Shown piece by piece: positions 7,576 to 16,209 of a stretch of 64,000 nucleotides of DNA. The notes beneath the pieces are model-generated. The model had not been told where the DNA came from. It did no database searches and worked only from the letters and a program-made list of their open reading frames with translations. This stretch comes from Micromonospora sp. PLK6-60. Lineage in GTDB: Bacteria; Actinomycetota; Actinomycetes; Mycobacteriales; Micromonosporaceae. The translations under genes and the position numbers were made by a program. How positions within the stretch are numbered: position 1 is the first letter of the stretch; every line of letters begins with the position of its first letter. The DNA is taken from positions 124,001-188,000 of the forward strand of contig NZ_JAIOAA010000009.1 in the NCBI RefSeq assembly GCF_019890675.1, read 5' to 3'.

Positions 7576-8512
7576 ACCCGTCGAGCCGACGGGCCAGCCA
7601 CGGCAGCAGCGCGTCGCCCTGCAGACGCTGGAACGCCCGCACGGTGGGGATGCCGGGCGGGGGCGGCTGGCGGGCGCCGTCGAGGAAGAAGCCGGTGAGC
7701 CCGGCGAGCGCCCCGGTCAGGTCGGCCGGGTCGACGGTCGCGGTGAGCGGCCGGGCGGCCAGCAGCGCGTCCGGGTCGTGCCCGCCGTACACCTGCACGT
7801 TGAGCACGGTCAGCAGGGTGTCCAGCCAGGCCGGCCCACGGCAGGCCCAGGGCCAGTCCACCACGGTGACCGTGCCGTCCGGGCCGAGCAGCAGGTTGTC
7901 GGCCCGCACGTCGAGGTGGCAGAGGGTGTCGCCGGCCAGCGCGGCCAGGCCCCGGTCGGCGGCGGCGCACAGCTGCGGCAGCCGGGCCCGGGCCCACGGG
8001 TCGAGGTCGGCCGGCGGGTCGGCGGTGATCCGCCGCCAGCCGGCGAAGTCGACGGCGAGCGCTTCCGTCGCGGTGGCGCTCACCTCGGCCGGGGCCGGGG
8101 TGAGCGCCGTGGCCATGGTCTCCAGGGTGGACAGCACGGCGGCCAGCTCGCCGGCGTCCCAGGGGGTGACCGGGTGCCGGCCCTCGACGTCGGCGAAGAC
8201 CAGCGCGATCCAGTCGCCGTCGTCGTGGCTGCCGAGCAGTCGGGGGGTCGGCGCGGCCGGCGGCAGCACGGCGGCGATCCGCCCCTCGGCCCGGTGCATC
8301 GCGGGACTGCGGTCGTTCTGCGCCGGGCTGACCGCCTTGACGAACGCCCGCCCGCCCCGCGCGGTGCGGACCCGGTCGGCGGTGCCGGGGGAGAAGCCGC
8401 CGGGCTGCGACCGCGCGGCCACCACCCGGTCGCCGAGGATGGCCTCGACCGCGTCCCGGACGCTGGCGGGCAGGTCGGTCCAGCCGATCCGGGTTCGTGT
8501 CGTACCGCTCAT
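7574..8512 (-). CDS. Aminoglycoside phosphotransferase (APH) family protein
   Basis: This 312-residue kinase-like protein has the APH active site: the Brenner motif HLDVRADNLLL (His199, Asp201, Asn206) and the metal-binding VVDWPWACRGP (Asp219). The likely ATP-anchoring Lys is Lys59 in RAFVKA. Family members phosphorylate aminoglycosides, macrolides or small metabolites, and many actinobacterial members have no antibiotic role. The ATG at 8512 (minus strand) gives the usual length. Its last codons lie in the short tandem repeat. It is followed by the sigma factor gene on the same strand, but with a gap that argues against one operon. Confidence 0.82.
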   Translation of the reverse strand: MSGTTRTRIGWTDLPASVRDAVEAILGDRVVAARSQPGGFSPGTADRVRTARGGRAFVKAVSPAQNDRSPAMHRAEGRIAAVLPPAAPTPRLLGSHDDGDWIALVFADVEGRHPVTPWDAGELAAVLSTLETMATALTPAPAEVSATATEALAVDFAGWRRITADPPADLDPWARARLPQLCAAADRGLAALAGDTLCHLDVRADNLLLGPDGTVTVVDWPWACRGPAWLDTLLTVLNVQVYGGHDPDALLAARPLTATVDPADLTGALAGLTGFFLDGARQPPPPGIPTVRAFQRLQGDALLPWLARRLDG

Positions 8513-8564
8513 CCTGGACAGCGTCGGCGACGCGGGTCGGCCGGGCAACCCAATTGGCGACCCG

Positions 8565-9137
8565 TCAGGTGGTCGGCCGCAGGTAGCGCAGCACGACCAC
8601 CCCGTTGTCGACCGGCCGGGCGTCGGCCAGCGCGAACCGGTGGGCGGCGAAGTCCCGTGCGACGAGCGGGATGCCGCTGCCGGCCACCATCGGGTTGAGC
8701 TTGACCACGAGTTCGTCGATCTCGTCGAGGAGTTGCCCGGCGAGCTGCCCGCCGCCGCAGAGCCAGATGTCGCCACCGGGCCGGTCCTTCAGCTCGCGGA
8801 CGAAGGCCGCCGGGTCGCCGGCCACGATCTCCACCTCGGGGTGGTCGGCCGGGGCCAGTGAACGGCTGAAGACGTACTGCGTGAGGTGGGCGTACGGGCT
8901 GGGGACGCCGAGTTTCAGGCCCGGCTCGTAGCTGCCCCGACCCATCAGCACGGCGTCGAAGCGGCCGGCCGGCGGCGAGTCGATGCCGAGCGGGGCGTGG
9001 GCGAAGGTGGGCAGCGTCTGGGGCCACTCGGCCACCTGGACGGGGTCGGGCTCCAGCGGGAAGAAGTCGTACGACCCGTCGGGGGCGGCGATGAAGCCGT
9101 CGAGGGTGCTGGCGACGAAGTACACGAGCTTGCGCAA
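8565..9137 (-). CDS. Dihydrofolate reductase family protein (RibD-C like)
   Basis: This protein of about 190 residues has the RibD C-terminal/DHFR-like fold: LRKLVYFVASTLDGFIAAPDG at the start, VLMGRGSYEPGL in the middle and IWLCGGGQLAGQLLDEIDEL for NADPH binding. It probably reduces a pterin- or carbonyl-containing substrate. The start is uncertain; I chose the TTG at 9137, preceded by GGAG, since upstream codons run into the operator region. It is divergent from the TetR gene at 9229, with palindromes between them, so TetR probably represses it. Confidence 0.78.
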   Translation of the reverse strand: MRKLVYFVASTLDGFIAAPDGSYDFFPLEPDPVQVAEWPQTLPTFAHAPLGIDSPPAGRFDAVLMGRGSYEPGLKLGVPSPYAHLTQYVFSRSLAPADHPEVEIVAGDPAAFVRELKDRPGGDIWLCGGGQLAGQLLDEIDELVVKLNPMVAGSGIPLVARDFAAHRFALADARPVDNGVVVLRYLRPTT

Positions 9138-9160
9138 ACCGGCTCCGATGACCGAGGGCA

Positions 9161-9215
9161 ACCACGACGGCTGTCGTGGTCGGAGGCGAATATACAACAC
9201 CTGTCGTGGTTGTTG
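9161..9215. promoter_or_regulatory. Divergent promoter region with TetR-type operators
   Basis: A perfect dyad ACCACGACggctGTCGTGGT lies at 9161-9180. Its half-site TGTCGTGGT recurs at 9202-9210 inside a second, looser dyad CAACA-N11-TGTTG (9195-9215). TATATT on the minus strand (9189-9194) could be the -10 of the DHFR-like gene, and TAGGGT (9217-9222) that of tetR. The layout fits a TetR repressor controlling itself and its divergent neighbour. Confidence 0.6.
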
Positions 9216-9228
9216 CTAGGGTGTGCGC

Positions 9229-9819
9229 ATGGCCCGGAACCCGCACCGCCGTACCCTGCTCGCCGACGCCGGGTTGCGGGTGCTCGCCGCCGGCGGCGCG
9301 CGGGGCCTGACCCACCGGGCGGTCGACGCCGAGGCCGGCGTGCCCACCGGCACCGCCTCCAACTACTTCCCGTCCCGAGCGGCGCTGCTCGCCGGCCTGG
9401 CCGAGCGGATCTTCGACCGGATGGCGCCCGACCCCGTCGTGCTCGCCGCACTCGGCCGGCGGGAGCCCTCCCTGGCGCTGGTCACCGACTACCTGCGGGA
9501 CATCGTCGACCGCACCACCCGCGAGCCCGACCTCACCCGGGCCCTGTTCGCGCTGCGGCTGGAGGCGGCCCGCCACCCGGAGTTGCGGGTCGCGCTCGGC
9601 GCCGTGCTGCGCCGCGGCTACGCCGACGACGTCGCGCACCACGTCGCGGCGGGGTTGCCGGGCGGCGCCTTCGAGGTAGCGCTGCTGCACTACGCGGTGG
9701 ACGGGCTGCTGCTCGACCTGCTCACCACCTCCACCGACGCCGGGTTCGACGTCGACCAGGTGGTCTCCGCCCTGGTGTCCCGCCTGGTCGGCGGGGCGAC
9801 CGCAGGGGAAGGCGGGTAG
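9229..9819 (+). CDS. TetR family transcriptional regulator
   Basis: This 196-residue protein has the TetR DNA-binding domain in the first 50 residues (RRTLLADAGLRVLAAGG, then LTHRAVDAEAGVPTGTASNYF, with the family's N-Y-F turn) and an all-helical ligand domain after it. The ATG at 9229 is close behind a possible -10 (TAGGGT), so the message may be leaderless; a GTG at 9223 in the same frame adds two residues. It is divergent from the DHFR-like gene and the spacer holds matching dyads. The inducer is unknown. Confidence 0.88.
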   Translation: MARNPHRRTLLADAGLRVLAAGGARGLTHRAVDAEAGVPTGTASNYFPSRAALLAGLAERIFDRMAPDPVVLAALGRREPSLALVTDYLRDIVDRTTREPDLTRALFALRLEAARHPELRVALGAVLRRGYADDVAHHVAAGLPGGAFEVALLHYAVDGLLLDLLTTSTDAGFDVDQVVSALVSRLVGGATAGEGG

Positions 9820-9896
9820 CGCCGGCCGGCGCAGGTATGTCCCTCCCCGCACCGGGAAACCGGTCGCGCAGCGTCCGCGGCGGGGAGGAGCGACGG

Positions 9897-11042
9897 ATGG
9901 CCAACAGCCTGTGCATCGGGGTGCTCGGCTCGTACGGTGGCCGCAACCTGGGCGACGAGGCGATCCTCAGCGGCCTGCTGGCGGATCTGCGCAACCAGGA
10001 ACCGAACGCCCGGATCATCGTCTTCTCCCGCAACCCGGCACACACCGCCCTCACCCATCCGGACGTCGAGGCGGTGCCGTGGGAGGGCGTCAGCCGCGTC
10101 GACTCGGCGGCGGTGCTCGGCCAGCTCGACCTGCTGATCCTCGGCGGCGGCGGGATCCTCTACGACAAGGAGGCCCGCCGTTACCTGCGGGTGGTGCGGG
10201 TGGCCCAGGAACGCGGCCTGCCGCTGCTCACGTACGCCGTCGGGGTGGGGCCGCTCAACGACGGCGTGGACACCGGGATGGTCCAGGAGACCCTGGCCAG
10301 GGCGATCGAGGTGACCGTCCGTGACCAGGAGTCCCGGATGGTGCTGGAGGAGGCCGGGCTGGTGAACCCGATCACCGTCACCGCCGACCCGGCGTTCCTG
10401 CTGGATCCGGAGGAGTTCCCCCGGGAGCGGCTGCGCGAGGAGGGCGTGCCGGCCGGGACCCGGCTGGTGGGGATGAGCGTGCGGGAACCCGGGCGGGCCG
10501 CCGAACGCCTCGACGTGGACGGCTACCACCGGCTGCTGGCCCAGATCGCCGACTTCCTGGTGCACCGGATCGACGCGCACGTGCTCTTCGTGCCGATGGA
10601 ACGCGACGACATCCGGCACTCGCACGGGGTGATGACCCACATGACGGCGGCCGACCGGGGCCGGATCCTGCACAACGACTATTCACCCTCGCAGGTGCTC
10701 GGGCTGATGCGGCACTTCGACCTCGCGGTCGGTATGCGGCTGCACTTCCTGATCTTCGCCGCCATGATGGGCACCCCGTTCCTGCCACTGCCGTACGCCG
10801 GGAAGGTCTTCGACCTGGCCCAGCGGCTCGGCGTGCCGGCGCTCAAGGGCGTGGAGCGGGAGGTGGAGGGCCCGCTGCTGGCGGAGGTCGACCGGCTCTG
10901 GGACGAGCGGGAGGCCCGGGCCGCGGCCACCGCGCAGCGGGTGGCCGAGGTGTGCGAGCAGGCCCGCGGCACCTCGCACGTCATCCGGGGCGTGCTGGAG
11001 AGCCTGCGCGCCCGGACGCTGACCCGGATGCCGGCCTCCTGA
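9897..11042 (+). CDS. Polysaccharide pyruvyl transferase family protein
   Basis: This 381-residue protein shows the pyruvyl transferase pattern: VLGSYGGRNLGDEAILSGLL at the start, LDLLILGGGGILYDKEARR, then YAVGVGPLN, and a late VGMRLHFLIFAAMMGTPF with the conserved Arg-x-His. Family members move a pyruvyl group from phosphoenolpyruvate to a sugar of a cell-surface glycan. In Gram-positive CsaB this makes the pyruvylated wall polymer that anchors SLH proteins. GGGGAGGAG precedes the ATG at 9897. No partner glycan genes are adjacent, so the acceptor is unknown. Confidence 0.87.
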   Translation: MANSLCIGVLGSYGGRNLGDEAILSGLLADLRNQEPNARIIVFSRNPAHTALTHPDVEAVPWEGVSRVDSAAVLGQLDLLILGGGGILYDKEARRYLRVVRVAQERGLPLLTYAVGVGPLNDGVDTGMVQETLARAIEVTVRDQESRMVLEEAGLVNPITVTADPAFLLDPEEFPRERLREEGVPAGTRLVGMSVREPGRAAERLDVDGYHRLLAQIADFLVHRIDAHVLFVPMERDDIRHSHGVMTHMTAADRGRILHNDYSPSQVLGLMRHFDLAVGMRLHFLIFAAMMGTPFLPLPYAGKVFDLAQRLGVPALKGVEREVEGPLLAEVDRLWDEREARAAATAQRVAEVCEQARGTSHVIRGVLESLRARTLTRMPAS

Positions 11043-11057
11043 CCTGCGGCGGGACGG

Positions 11058-11261
11058 TCAGACGGCCGGGCCGCGCCAGGCGTAGACCCAGGGGTTGCCG
11101 TCGTGGTCGGACTCCAACTCGTAGATCTCCGCGGCGGCCAACCCCTCCGGGCCGAGGTGGTGGTGGGTCAGCGGTGGCCGGTCGTTGCTGTCCAGCTCGA
11201 CGGTGACCGTCTCGCCGTCGGCCGTACCGCCCACCAGGGGGATCTCCACGGTTGTCGCCAT
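11058..11261 (-). CDS. Hypothetical protein, 67 aa
   Basis: This small acidic protein is not recognised. It begins MATTVEIPLVGGTADGETV and ends in a beta-rich ELESDHDGNPWVYAWRGP, with a His triplet in RPPLTHHHLGPEG. The alternating pattern suggests a small beta-sandwich or hairpin protein in the cytoplasm. Longer frames upstream would cross the divergent DinB gene's promoter. It converges with the pyruvyl transferase gene, 15 bases apart, and is divergent from the DinB gene at 11344. Confidence 0.6.
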   Translation of the reverse strand: MATTVEIPLVGGTADGETVTVELDSNDRPPLTHHHLGPEGLAAAEIYELESDHDGNPWVYAWRGPAV

Positions 11262-11343
11262 GCGCCCATCCTGCCGTCCGGACGGCCAGCCCCGCAGGAT
11301 TTGCGGGGCAGTGGAGCGCGCCGCCGACCGATACGGTCGACGG

Positions 11344-11865
11344 ATGGCGGAGATCTCGATCGATCCGACCCTCGGTCCGGTGCTGGCCCGCACCGGCGAC
11401 GAACGCGCCGTCCTCGAGTCGTTCCTCGACTTCCACCGGGCGATCCTGTTGCGCAAGGTGCGGGGGCTCAGCGACGCCGAGGCCACCCGCCGGCTGGTGC
11501 CGTCCGCGACAAACCTCGCCGGCCTGCTCAAACACCTGACCCTGGTGGAGGGCAACTGGTTCCCGGCGCTGCTCGACCCCGGGCCGGGAGACTACTTCCG
11601 CACCGACGAGGCCGAGGCGGTGGCCAGCTTCACGGTGGCCGAGGGGGAGACCCTGGCGGCGCTGGCCGAGGCGTACGCGGCGGCGTGCGCCCGGTCCCGG
11701 TCCGTGGCCGCCCGGTTCCCGCTGGACCACGTCGTGCCGCAGCCGCAGCTCGGCGAGGTGTCGCTGCGCTGGATCTTCGTGCACATGATCGAGGAGACCG
11801 CCCGGCACGCCGGGCACGCCGACATCCTGCGCGAGCTGACCGACGGCGAGACCGGCGCGCTCTGA
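11344..11865 (+). CDS. DinB family protein (DUF664)
   Basis: This 173-residue protein has the DinB four-helix pattern. The first metal-ligand His is in LLKHLTLVEGNWF and the other two are in HMIEETARHAGHADILREL, the usual spacing for a bound divalent metal. The DUF664 branch is common in actinobacteria and is thought to include mycothiol- or bacillithiol-dependent transferases. The ATG at 11344 starts the conserved region. Its partner substrate is unknown. It lies divergent from the 67-residue gene and convergent with the PfkB kinase. Confidence 0.85.
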   Translation: MAEISIDPTLGPVLARTGDERAVLESFLDFHRAILLRKVRGLSDAEATRRLVPSATNLAGLLKHLTLVEGNWFPALLDPGPGDYFRTDEAEAVASFTVAEGETLAALAEAYAAACARSRSVAARFPLDHVVPQPQLGEVSLRWIFVHMIEETARHAGHADILRELTDGETGAL

Positions 11866-11906
11866 ACCCGGGCCGCCGATGCGCGACATCGCGCGTCGGG
11901 CGGGGA

Positions 11907-12779
11907 TCAGGCGCGGGGCAGCAGTCCCGCCGGGTATTCCATCCCGTCGTGGGTGCAGGCCGCGGCGGCCACCCGGGCCGCGTACGCCGCCGCCTCCGGC
12001 AGCCCGGCGCGGCGCAGCCGGCCGGCGATCAGCCCGGCCGCGAACGCGTCACCGGCGCCGTTGGTGTCCACCACCCCGGCCGGCGGGACGTCGGCCGGCA
12101 CGTGGGTCACCGTCCCGTCGCCCCGGTACAGGTCGGCGCCGTCCGCGCCCCGGGTCACCACCACCGTGCGCGGCGCCAGGCCGGCGGCCACCGCCGGCGC
12201 CCGGTCGCCGAGCCGTACGCCGCTGACGAAGACCAGCTCCGCCGCATCCGCGAACGGCCGGTGGTACGGGTTCTCGCCGTCCCAGTCGTGCAGGTCGGTG
12301 GAGAGGAGCACCCCGTCGGGCCGGGCCTTGCGCAGCACGGGCAGCGCGTCCCGGGCCCAGTCCATGATCGACACGTGCACGTGGGCGGCGGCACCGACCA
12401 GCCCGGCCAGCTCGTCGTCGGTGAACGGCGGCGGCCCCGACCAGGGGCTCGGGTCGTACAGCGACATCCGCCGGCCGGCCGGGTCGACCAGATTCACCGA
12501 CTGCCGGGTCCGCGCGGGGCCCTCGGCCAGCAGCGCCGACACCGAGGTACGCCCCAGCGCGGCCCGGACCACCCCGCCGGCCGGGTCCGCGCCGAGCACG
12601 TCGACCAGCCCCACCCGCAGCCCGAGGGCGTGCCCGGCCAGGGCCACGCCCGCGCCGGTGTTGCCGATCCGCGCCTCGATCCCCGGCACGGTCAGCGAGT
12701 CGGCGGCCGGCAGCGGGATCGCCGGCACCCGCACCCGCAGATCCACCCCGAGCCCACCGATCACCAGCAGATCCACCAT
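11907..12779 (-). CDS. PfkB family carbohydrate kinase
   Basis: This 290-residue protein has the ribokinase/PfkB fold: a GGLGVDLRVRV start, an NTGAGVALAGHALGLRVGLV segment equivalent to signature 1, and signature 2 PAGVVDTNGAGDAFAAGLIA with the catalytic Asp of GAGD. It phosphorylates a sugar or nucleoside hydroxyl using ATP. The ATG at 12779 gives the normal family length. No sugar transporter or regulator is adjacent, so the substrate cannot be inferred. It is divergent from the SNF2 helicase gene, with a 30-bp tandem repeat between them. Confidence 0.88.
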   Translation of the reverse strand: MVDLLVIGGLGVDLRVRVPAIPLPAADSLTVPGIEARIGNTGAGVALAGHALGLRVGLVDVLGADPAGGVVRAALGRTSVSALLAEGPARTRQSVNLVDPAGRRMSLYDPSPWSGPPPFTDDELAGLVGAAAHVHVSIMDWARDALPVLRKARPDGVLLSTDLHDWDGENPYHRPFADAAELVFVSGVRLGDRAPAVAAGLAPRTVVVTRGADGADLYRGDGTVTHVPADVPPAGVVDTNGAGDAFAAGLIAGRLRRAGLPEAAAYAARVAAAACTHDGMEYPAGLLPRA

Positions 12780-12810
12780 GGCGCGAACGCTAGTCGACCC
12801 GGCCCATCGC

Positions 12811-12900
12811 CACCGCCCGGCCATCGGCCCGCCCCGCCGGGGCCGCCCGGTCATCGGCCCGGCCCGCCGTGGCCGCCCGGTCATCGGCCGGGCAGGGCCT
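12811..12900. repeat. 30-bp tandem repeat, three units
   Basis: Three units of exactly 30 bases (from 12811, 12841 and 12871) share the core CCGCCCGG-CATCGGCC; units two and three have 19 identical bases from their starts. The array fills most of the spacer between the divergent PfkB and SNF2 genes. Part of it also reads as Arg/Pro/Gly codons, which makes upstream extensions of the helicase frame look longer than they are. Confidence 0.7.
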
Positions 12901-12933
12901 AAGCTGGCCTCGGTCGTCGGCGAGGGGGAGTGC

Positions 12934-15900
12934 GTGCTGGTCGTTCACGGGGCGTGGCTGGTCGGTGCCGGTCTCGCCGTCTGGGCCGAGGACAGCGCGC
13001 TGCCGGCCCGCGCCCCCCGCCGCCCCGGCCGGGCACCGCGCGAGCGGCCCCACCCGTTCGCCGCCGACCACGACACCCTCGCCGCCGCGCTGGGCCACCC
13101 ACCGGCCGTGGCCGGCACGGTGCTGCTGCGCCTGCCGACCCGGGCCGGCTCCCCGCTGGACTCCCCGGAGCTGGTCCGGACCGCCGTCGCCGAACCGGTC
13201 CGCGGCCCGGTCACCCTCGCCGGTTGGCGGACCCCCGCCCTGACGTACGCCCCCGACGCGGCGCTGGCGCTGCTGGCCGCGCTCGACGACCAACCCGCCG
13301 TGCCCGGTGCCACACTGCGCCACCTGGCCCGGATCGCCGAGTTCGCCGGGGACCTGGTGACCCGGGGCCGCCTGCTGCCGGGCCTCGCCCCGGCCCACCC
13401 GGACGACGGTCACCGGCCGGCCGGATCCGCCGAGGTCCGCTGGGACGGTGCCGTCGGCGACGACCGGCCCGGCGCTGCCGTCGGCTACGACCGGCGGCCC
13501 GGTGCCGCCGGTGCGGGTCCGGCCGGTGCCGGCCTGGCCCGGGCGGTGTGGCGGCCCCTGCTGACCGGCACCGACGCCGGGTGGGCGCGCTCGCTCGCGC
13601 TGGCCCTGCCACCGGCCGCCCGCGCCGCCGCCGGGCCGGCCCCGGCCACGCGCCCGTCGCGGACCGGCACCGGTGAGCGGGGAGCCGGCGCCGACGGGCG
13701 GGGAGCCGAGGCCGGTGAGCCGGGGGCCGGCGCGGTGGTCGCCGACGCGCTGGGCGCGTTGACCGACGCCGCCGCGCGGGCCGGGCTCGCCGACATCGAC
13801 CTGGTCCGGGGCGGGCGGCGGGACGGGGTGGTGGCGGCCTGGCTGCGGGCGCTGACCGGCCCGGAGCGGGCCTTCACCGCCGACCCGGTGGCGCTCGACA
13901 CGCTCGGGCGCGAGCTGGACGCCTGGCAGCGGGACGCGGCCGGCGGCGCGGTGCGGGCCAGCTTCCGGCTGGTCGAGCCGGACCCCGACGAGGTCGTCGA
14001 GGCGCTGGTGGTGGTGCCGGCGGACCCGGCGGCCGTGGTCCACCCGGCCGGCCCGTGGCGGCTGGAGTTCGGGCTCCAGGCCGCCGACGAACCGGGTCTG
14101 CACGTCGCCGCCGGCCAGGTGTGGCGGGAGCCGGCGAGCGTCACCGCGTTGGTCGGGCGGGGCGCCGACCCGCAGGAGACGCTGCTGGCCGAGCTGGGCC
14201 GGGCCAGCCGGCTCTGGCCGGAGCTGGAGCGGGCGCTGCGTACCGCCGCCCCGGAGGAGGTGGAGCTGGACGTCGAGGGCGCGCACCGGTTCCTGCGCGA
14301 CGGCGCGCCGGCGTTGCACGCGGCCGGGTTCGGGGTGCTGCTGCCCTCCTGGTGGCGGCGCCCGTCGTCGCGGCTCGGCGCGCGGCTGCGGGCCAGCGGC
14401 CGGACCGCGCCGGGCACCGTCGCCGGCACCGCCGGCGCGCTGGGCCTGGACGCCCTGGTCGACTACCGGTGGGAGGTGGCGCTCGGCGACCAGCCGCTCT
14501 CCCCGGCCGAGCTGGAGTCGCTGGCCGCCGCGAAGGCGCCGCTGATCCGGGTCCGGGGTCGCTGGGTCGAGCTGGACCCGAAGCGACTCGCCGCCGGGCT
14601 GCGGCTGATCCGCTCCGGCGGCGAGCTGACCGTCGCGGACCTGCTGCGGCTCGGACTTTCCGAGGCGGACCGCCCCGACGAGCTGCCGGTGCTGGAGGTG
14701 ACCGCCGACGGCGCTCTCGGTGAGCTGCTGGCCGGGCAGGTGGAGCGGCGGCTCACCCCGGCCGATCCGCCGGCCGGCTTCCGGGGCACGTTGCGGCCGT
14801 ACCAGCGGCGGGGGTTGGCCTGGCTGGCGTTCCTCCAGTCGCTCGGGCTGGGCGGCATCCTCGCCGACGACATGGGGCTGGGCAAGACGGTGCAGCTGCT
14901 CGCCCTGCTCGCCGGGGATCCGCCGGAGGCCGGGCCGACCCTGCTGGTCTGTCCGATGTCGCTGGTCGGCAACTGGCAGCGGGAGGCGGCGAAGTTCACC
15001 CCGGAACTGCGCGTACACGTGCACCACGGCGCCGAGCGGGCCCGGGGCGAGAGTTTCACCGCGGCCGTGCACGCCGCGGACCTGGTGTTGACCACCTACT
15101 CGGTGGCCGCCCGGGACGCGCTGGACCTGGCCGGCGTCGACTGGCACCGGGTGGTGGTGGACGAGGCCCAGGCCATCAAGAACGCCGCCACCCGCCAGGC
15201 CGAGGCGGTCCGCGCGCTGCCCGCGCGGCACCGGGTCGCGGTCAGCGGTACGCCGGTGGAGAACCGCCTCGCCGACCTCTGGTCGATCATGCAGTTCGCC
15301 AACCCGGGGCTGCTCGGCCCGGCCGCCGGCTTCCGCAAGCGGTTCGCCGAGCCGATCGAACGGCACGGCGACGTCGAGGCGGCCGAGCGGCTGCGCCGGA
15401 TCACCGGCCCGTTCGTGCTGCGCCGGCTCAAGACCGACCCGTCGATCATCTCCGACCTGCCGGAGAAGCTGGAGATGGAGGTGCTCTGCAACCTCACCGC
15501 CGAGCAGGCGGCGCTCTACCGGGCGGTGGTCGACGAGATGCTGGCGAAGATCGAGTCCGCCGAGGGCATCGAGCGGCGCGGGCTGGTGCTGGCCGCCATG
15601 ACCCGGCTCAAGCAGGTCTGCAACCACCCGGCCCAGCTGCTGCACGACGGTTCGCCGCTGGGCGGGCGCTCCGGCAAGCTGGAGCGGCTGGAGGAGATCG
15701 TCGACGAGGTCCTCGCCGCGGGGGAGAAGGCCCTGCTCTTCACCCAGTACGCCGAGTTCGGCGGGATGCTGCGCGGGCACCTCTCCGCCCGGGTGGGCCG
15801 GGAGGTGCTGTTCCTGCACGGCGGGGTGGGCAAGGCCGACCGGGACGCGATGGTCACCCGGTTCCAGTCCGCGCAGGGGCCACCGCTGTTCGTCCTCTCG

Positions 15901-16209
15901 CTCAAGGCGGGCGGCACCGGGCTCACCCTGACCGCCGCCAACCACGTGGTGCACGTCGACCGGTGGTGGAACCCGGCCGTCGAGGACCAGGCCACCGACC
16001 GGGCGTTCCGGATCGGCCAGCGCCGCCGGGTGCAGGTACGCAAGTTCGTCTGCGCCGGCACCGTGGAGGAGAAGGTGGCGGCCGTCATCGCCGACAAGCG
16101 GCAGCTGGCCCGCAGCGTGGTCGGCAGTGGCGAGCAGTGGGTCACCGAGCTGTCCACCGGCCAGCTGCGTGACCTGTTCGCGCTGGAGGCCGGGGCGGTG
16201 GTCGAGTGA
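12934..16209 (+). CDS. SNF2-family DEAD/DEAH-box ATPase
   Basis: This 1091-residue protein is a large double-stranded-DNA translocase. The N-terminal half holds an SNF2-associated region with a low-complexity Ala/Gly/Arg stretch (about 165-275). The ATPase follows: motif I in DDMGLGKTVQLL near residue 645, the Walker B-like DEAQAIKN near 743, SGTPVENRLADLW, and the C-terminal lobe with LSLKAGGTGLTLT and WWNPAVEDQATDRAFRIGQ. The GTG at 12934 follows GAGGGGGAG; the frame stays open much further upstream but without a ribosome site. Its stop overlaps the SWIM gene start within GTGA, so both are made together. It probably remodels or repairs DNA-protein complexes; the exact role is unknown. Confidence 0.9.
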   Translation: MLVVHGAWLVGAGLAVWAEDSALPARAPRRPGRAPRERPHPFAADHDTLAAALGHPPAVAGTVLLRLPTRAGSPLDSPELVRTAVAEPVRGPVTLAGWRTPALTYAPDAALALLAALDDQPAVPGATLRHLARIAEFAGDLVTRGRLLPGLAPAHPDDGHRPAGSAEVRWDGAVGDDRPGAAVGYDRRPGAAGAGPAGAGLARAVWRPLLTGTDAGWARSLALALPPAARAAAGPAPATRPSRTGTGERGAGADGRGAEAGEPGAGAVVADALGALTDAAARAGLADIDLVRGGRRDGVVAAWLRALTGPERAFTADPVALDTLGRELDAWQRDAAGGAVRASFRLVEPDPDEVVEALVVVPADPAAVVHPAGPWRLEFGLQAADEPGLHVAAGQVWREPASVTALVGRGADPQETLLAELGRASRLWPELERALRTAAPEEVELDVEGAHRFLRDGAPALHAAGFGVLLPSWWRRPSSRLGARLRASGRTAPGTVAGTAGALGLDALVDYRWEVALGDQPLSPAELESLAAAKAPLIRVRGRWVELDPKRLAAGLRLIRSGGELTVADLLRLGLSEADRPDELPVLEVTADGALGELLAGQVERRLTPADPPAGFRGTLRPYQRRGLAWLAFLQSLGLGGILADDMGLGKTVQLLALLAGDPPEAGPTLLVCPMSLVGNWQREAAKFTPELRVHVHHGAERARGESFTAAVHAADLVLTTYSVAARDALDLAGVDWHRVVVDEAQAIKNAATRQAEAVRALPARHRVAVSGTPVENRLADLWSIMQFANPGLLGPAAGFRKRFAEPIERHGDVEAAERLRRITGPFVLRRLKTDPSIISDLPEKLEMEVLCNLTAEQAALYRAVVDEMLAKIESAEGIERRGLVLAAMTRLKQVCNHPAQLLHDGSPLGGRSGKLERLEEIVDEVLAAGEKALLFTQYAEFGGMLRGHLSARVGREVLFLHGGVGKADRDAMVTRFQSAQGPPLFVLSLKAGGTGLTLTAANHVVHVDRWWNPAVEDQATDRAFRIGQRRRVQVRKFVCAGTVEEKVAAVIADKRQLARSVVGSGEQWVTELSTGQLRDLFALEAGAVVE

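Noticed and set aside
11953-12933. Upstream extension of the SNF2 frame by over 300 codons
   Set aside because: It is antisense to the PfkB kinase and runs through a tandem repeat; the GTG at 12934 has a good ribosome site.
12790-15954. Long minus-strand open frame of 1054 codons across the SNF2 gene
   Set aside because: It is the antisense of a conserved helicase in GC-rich DNA, its product is Arg/Gly/Pro/His-rich with no motif, and the plus strand has all helicase motifs.
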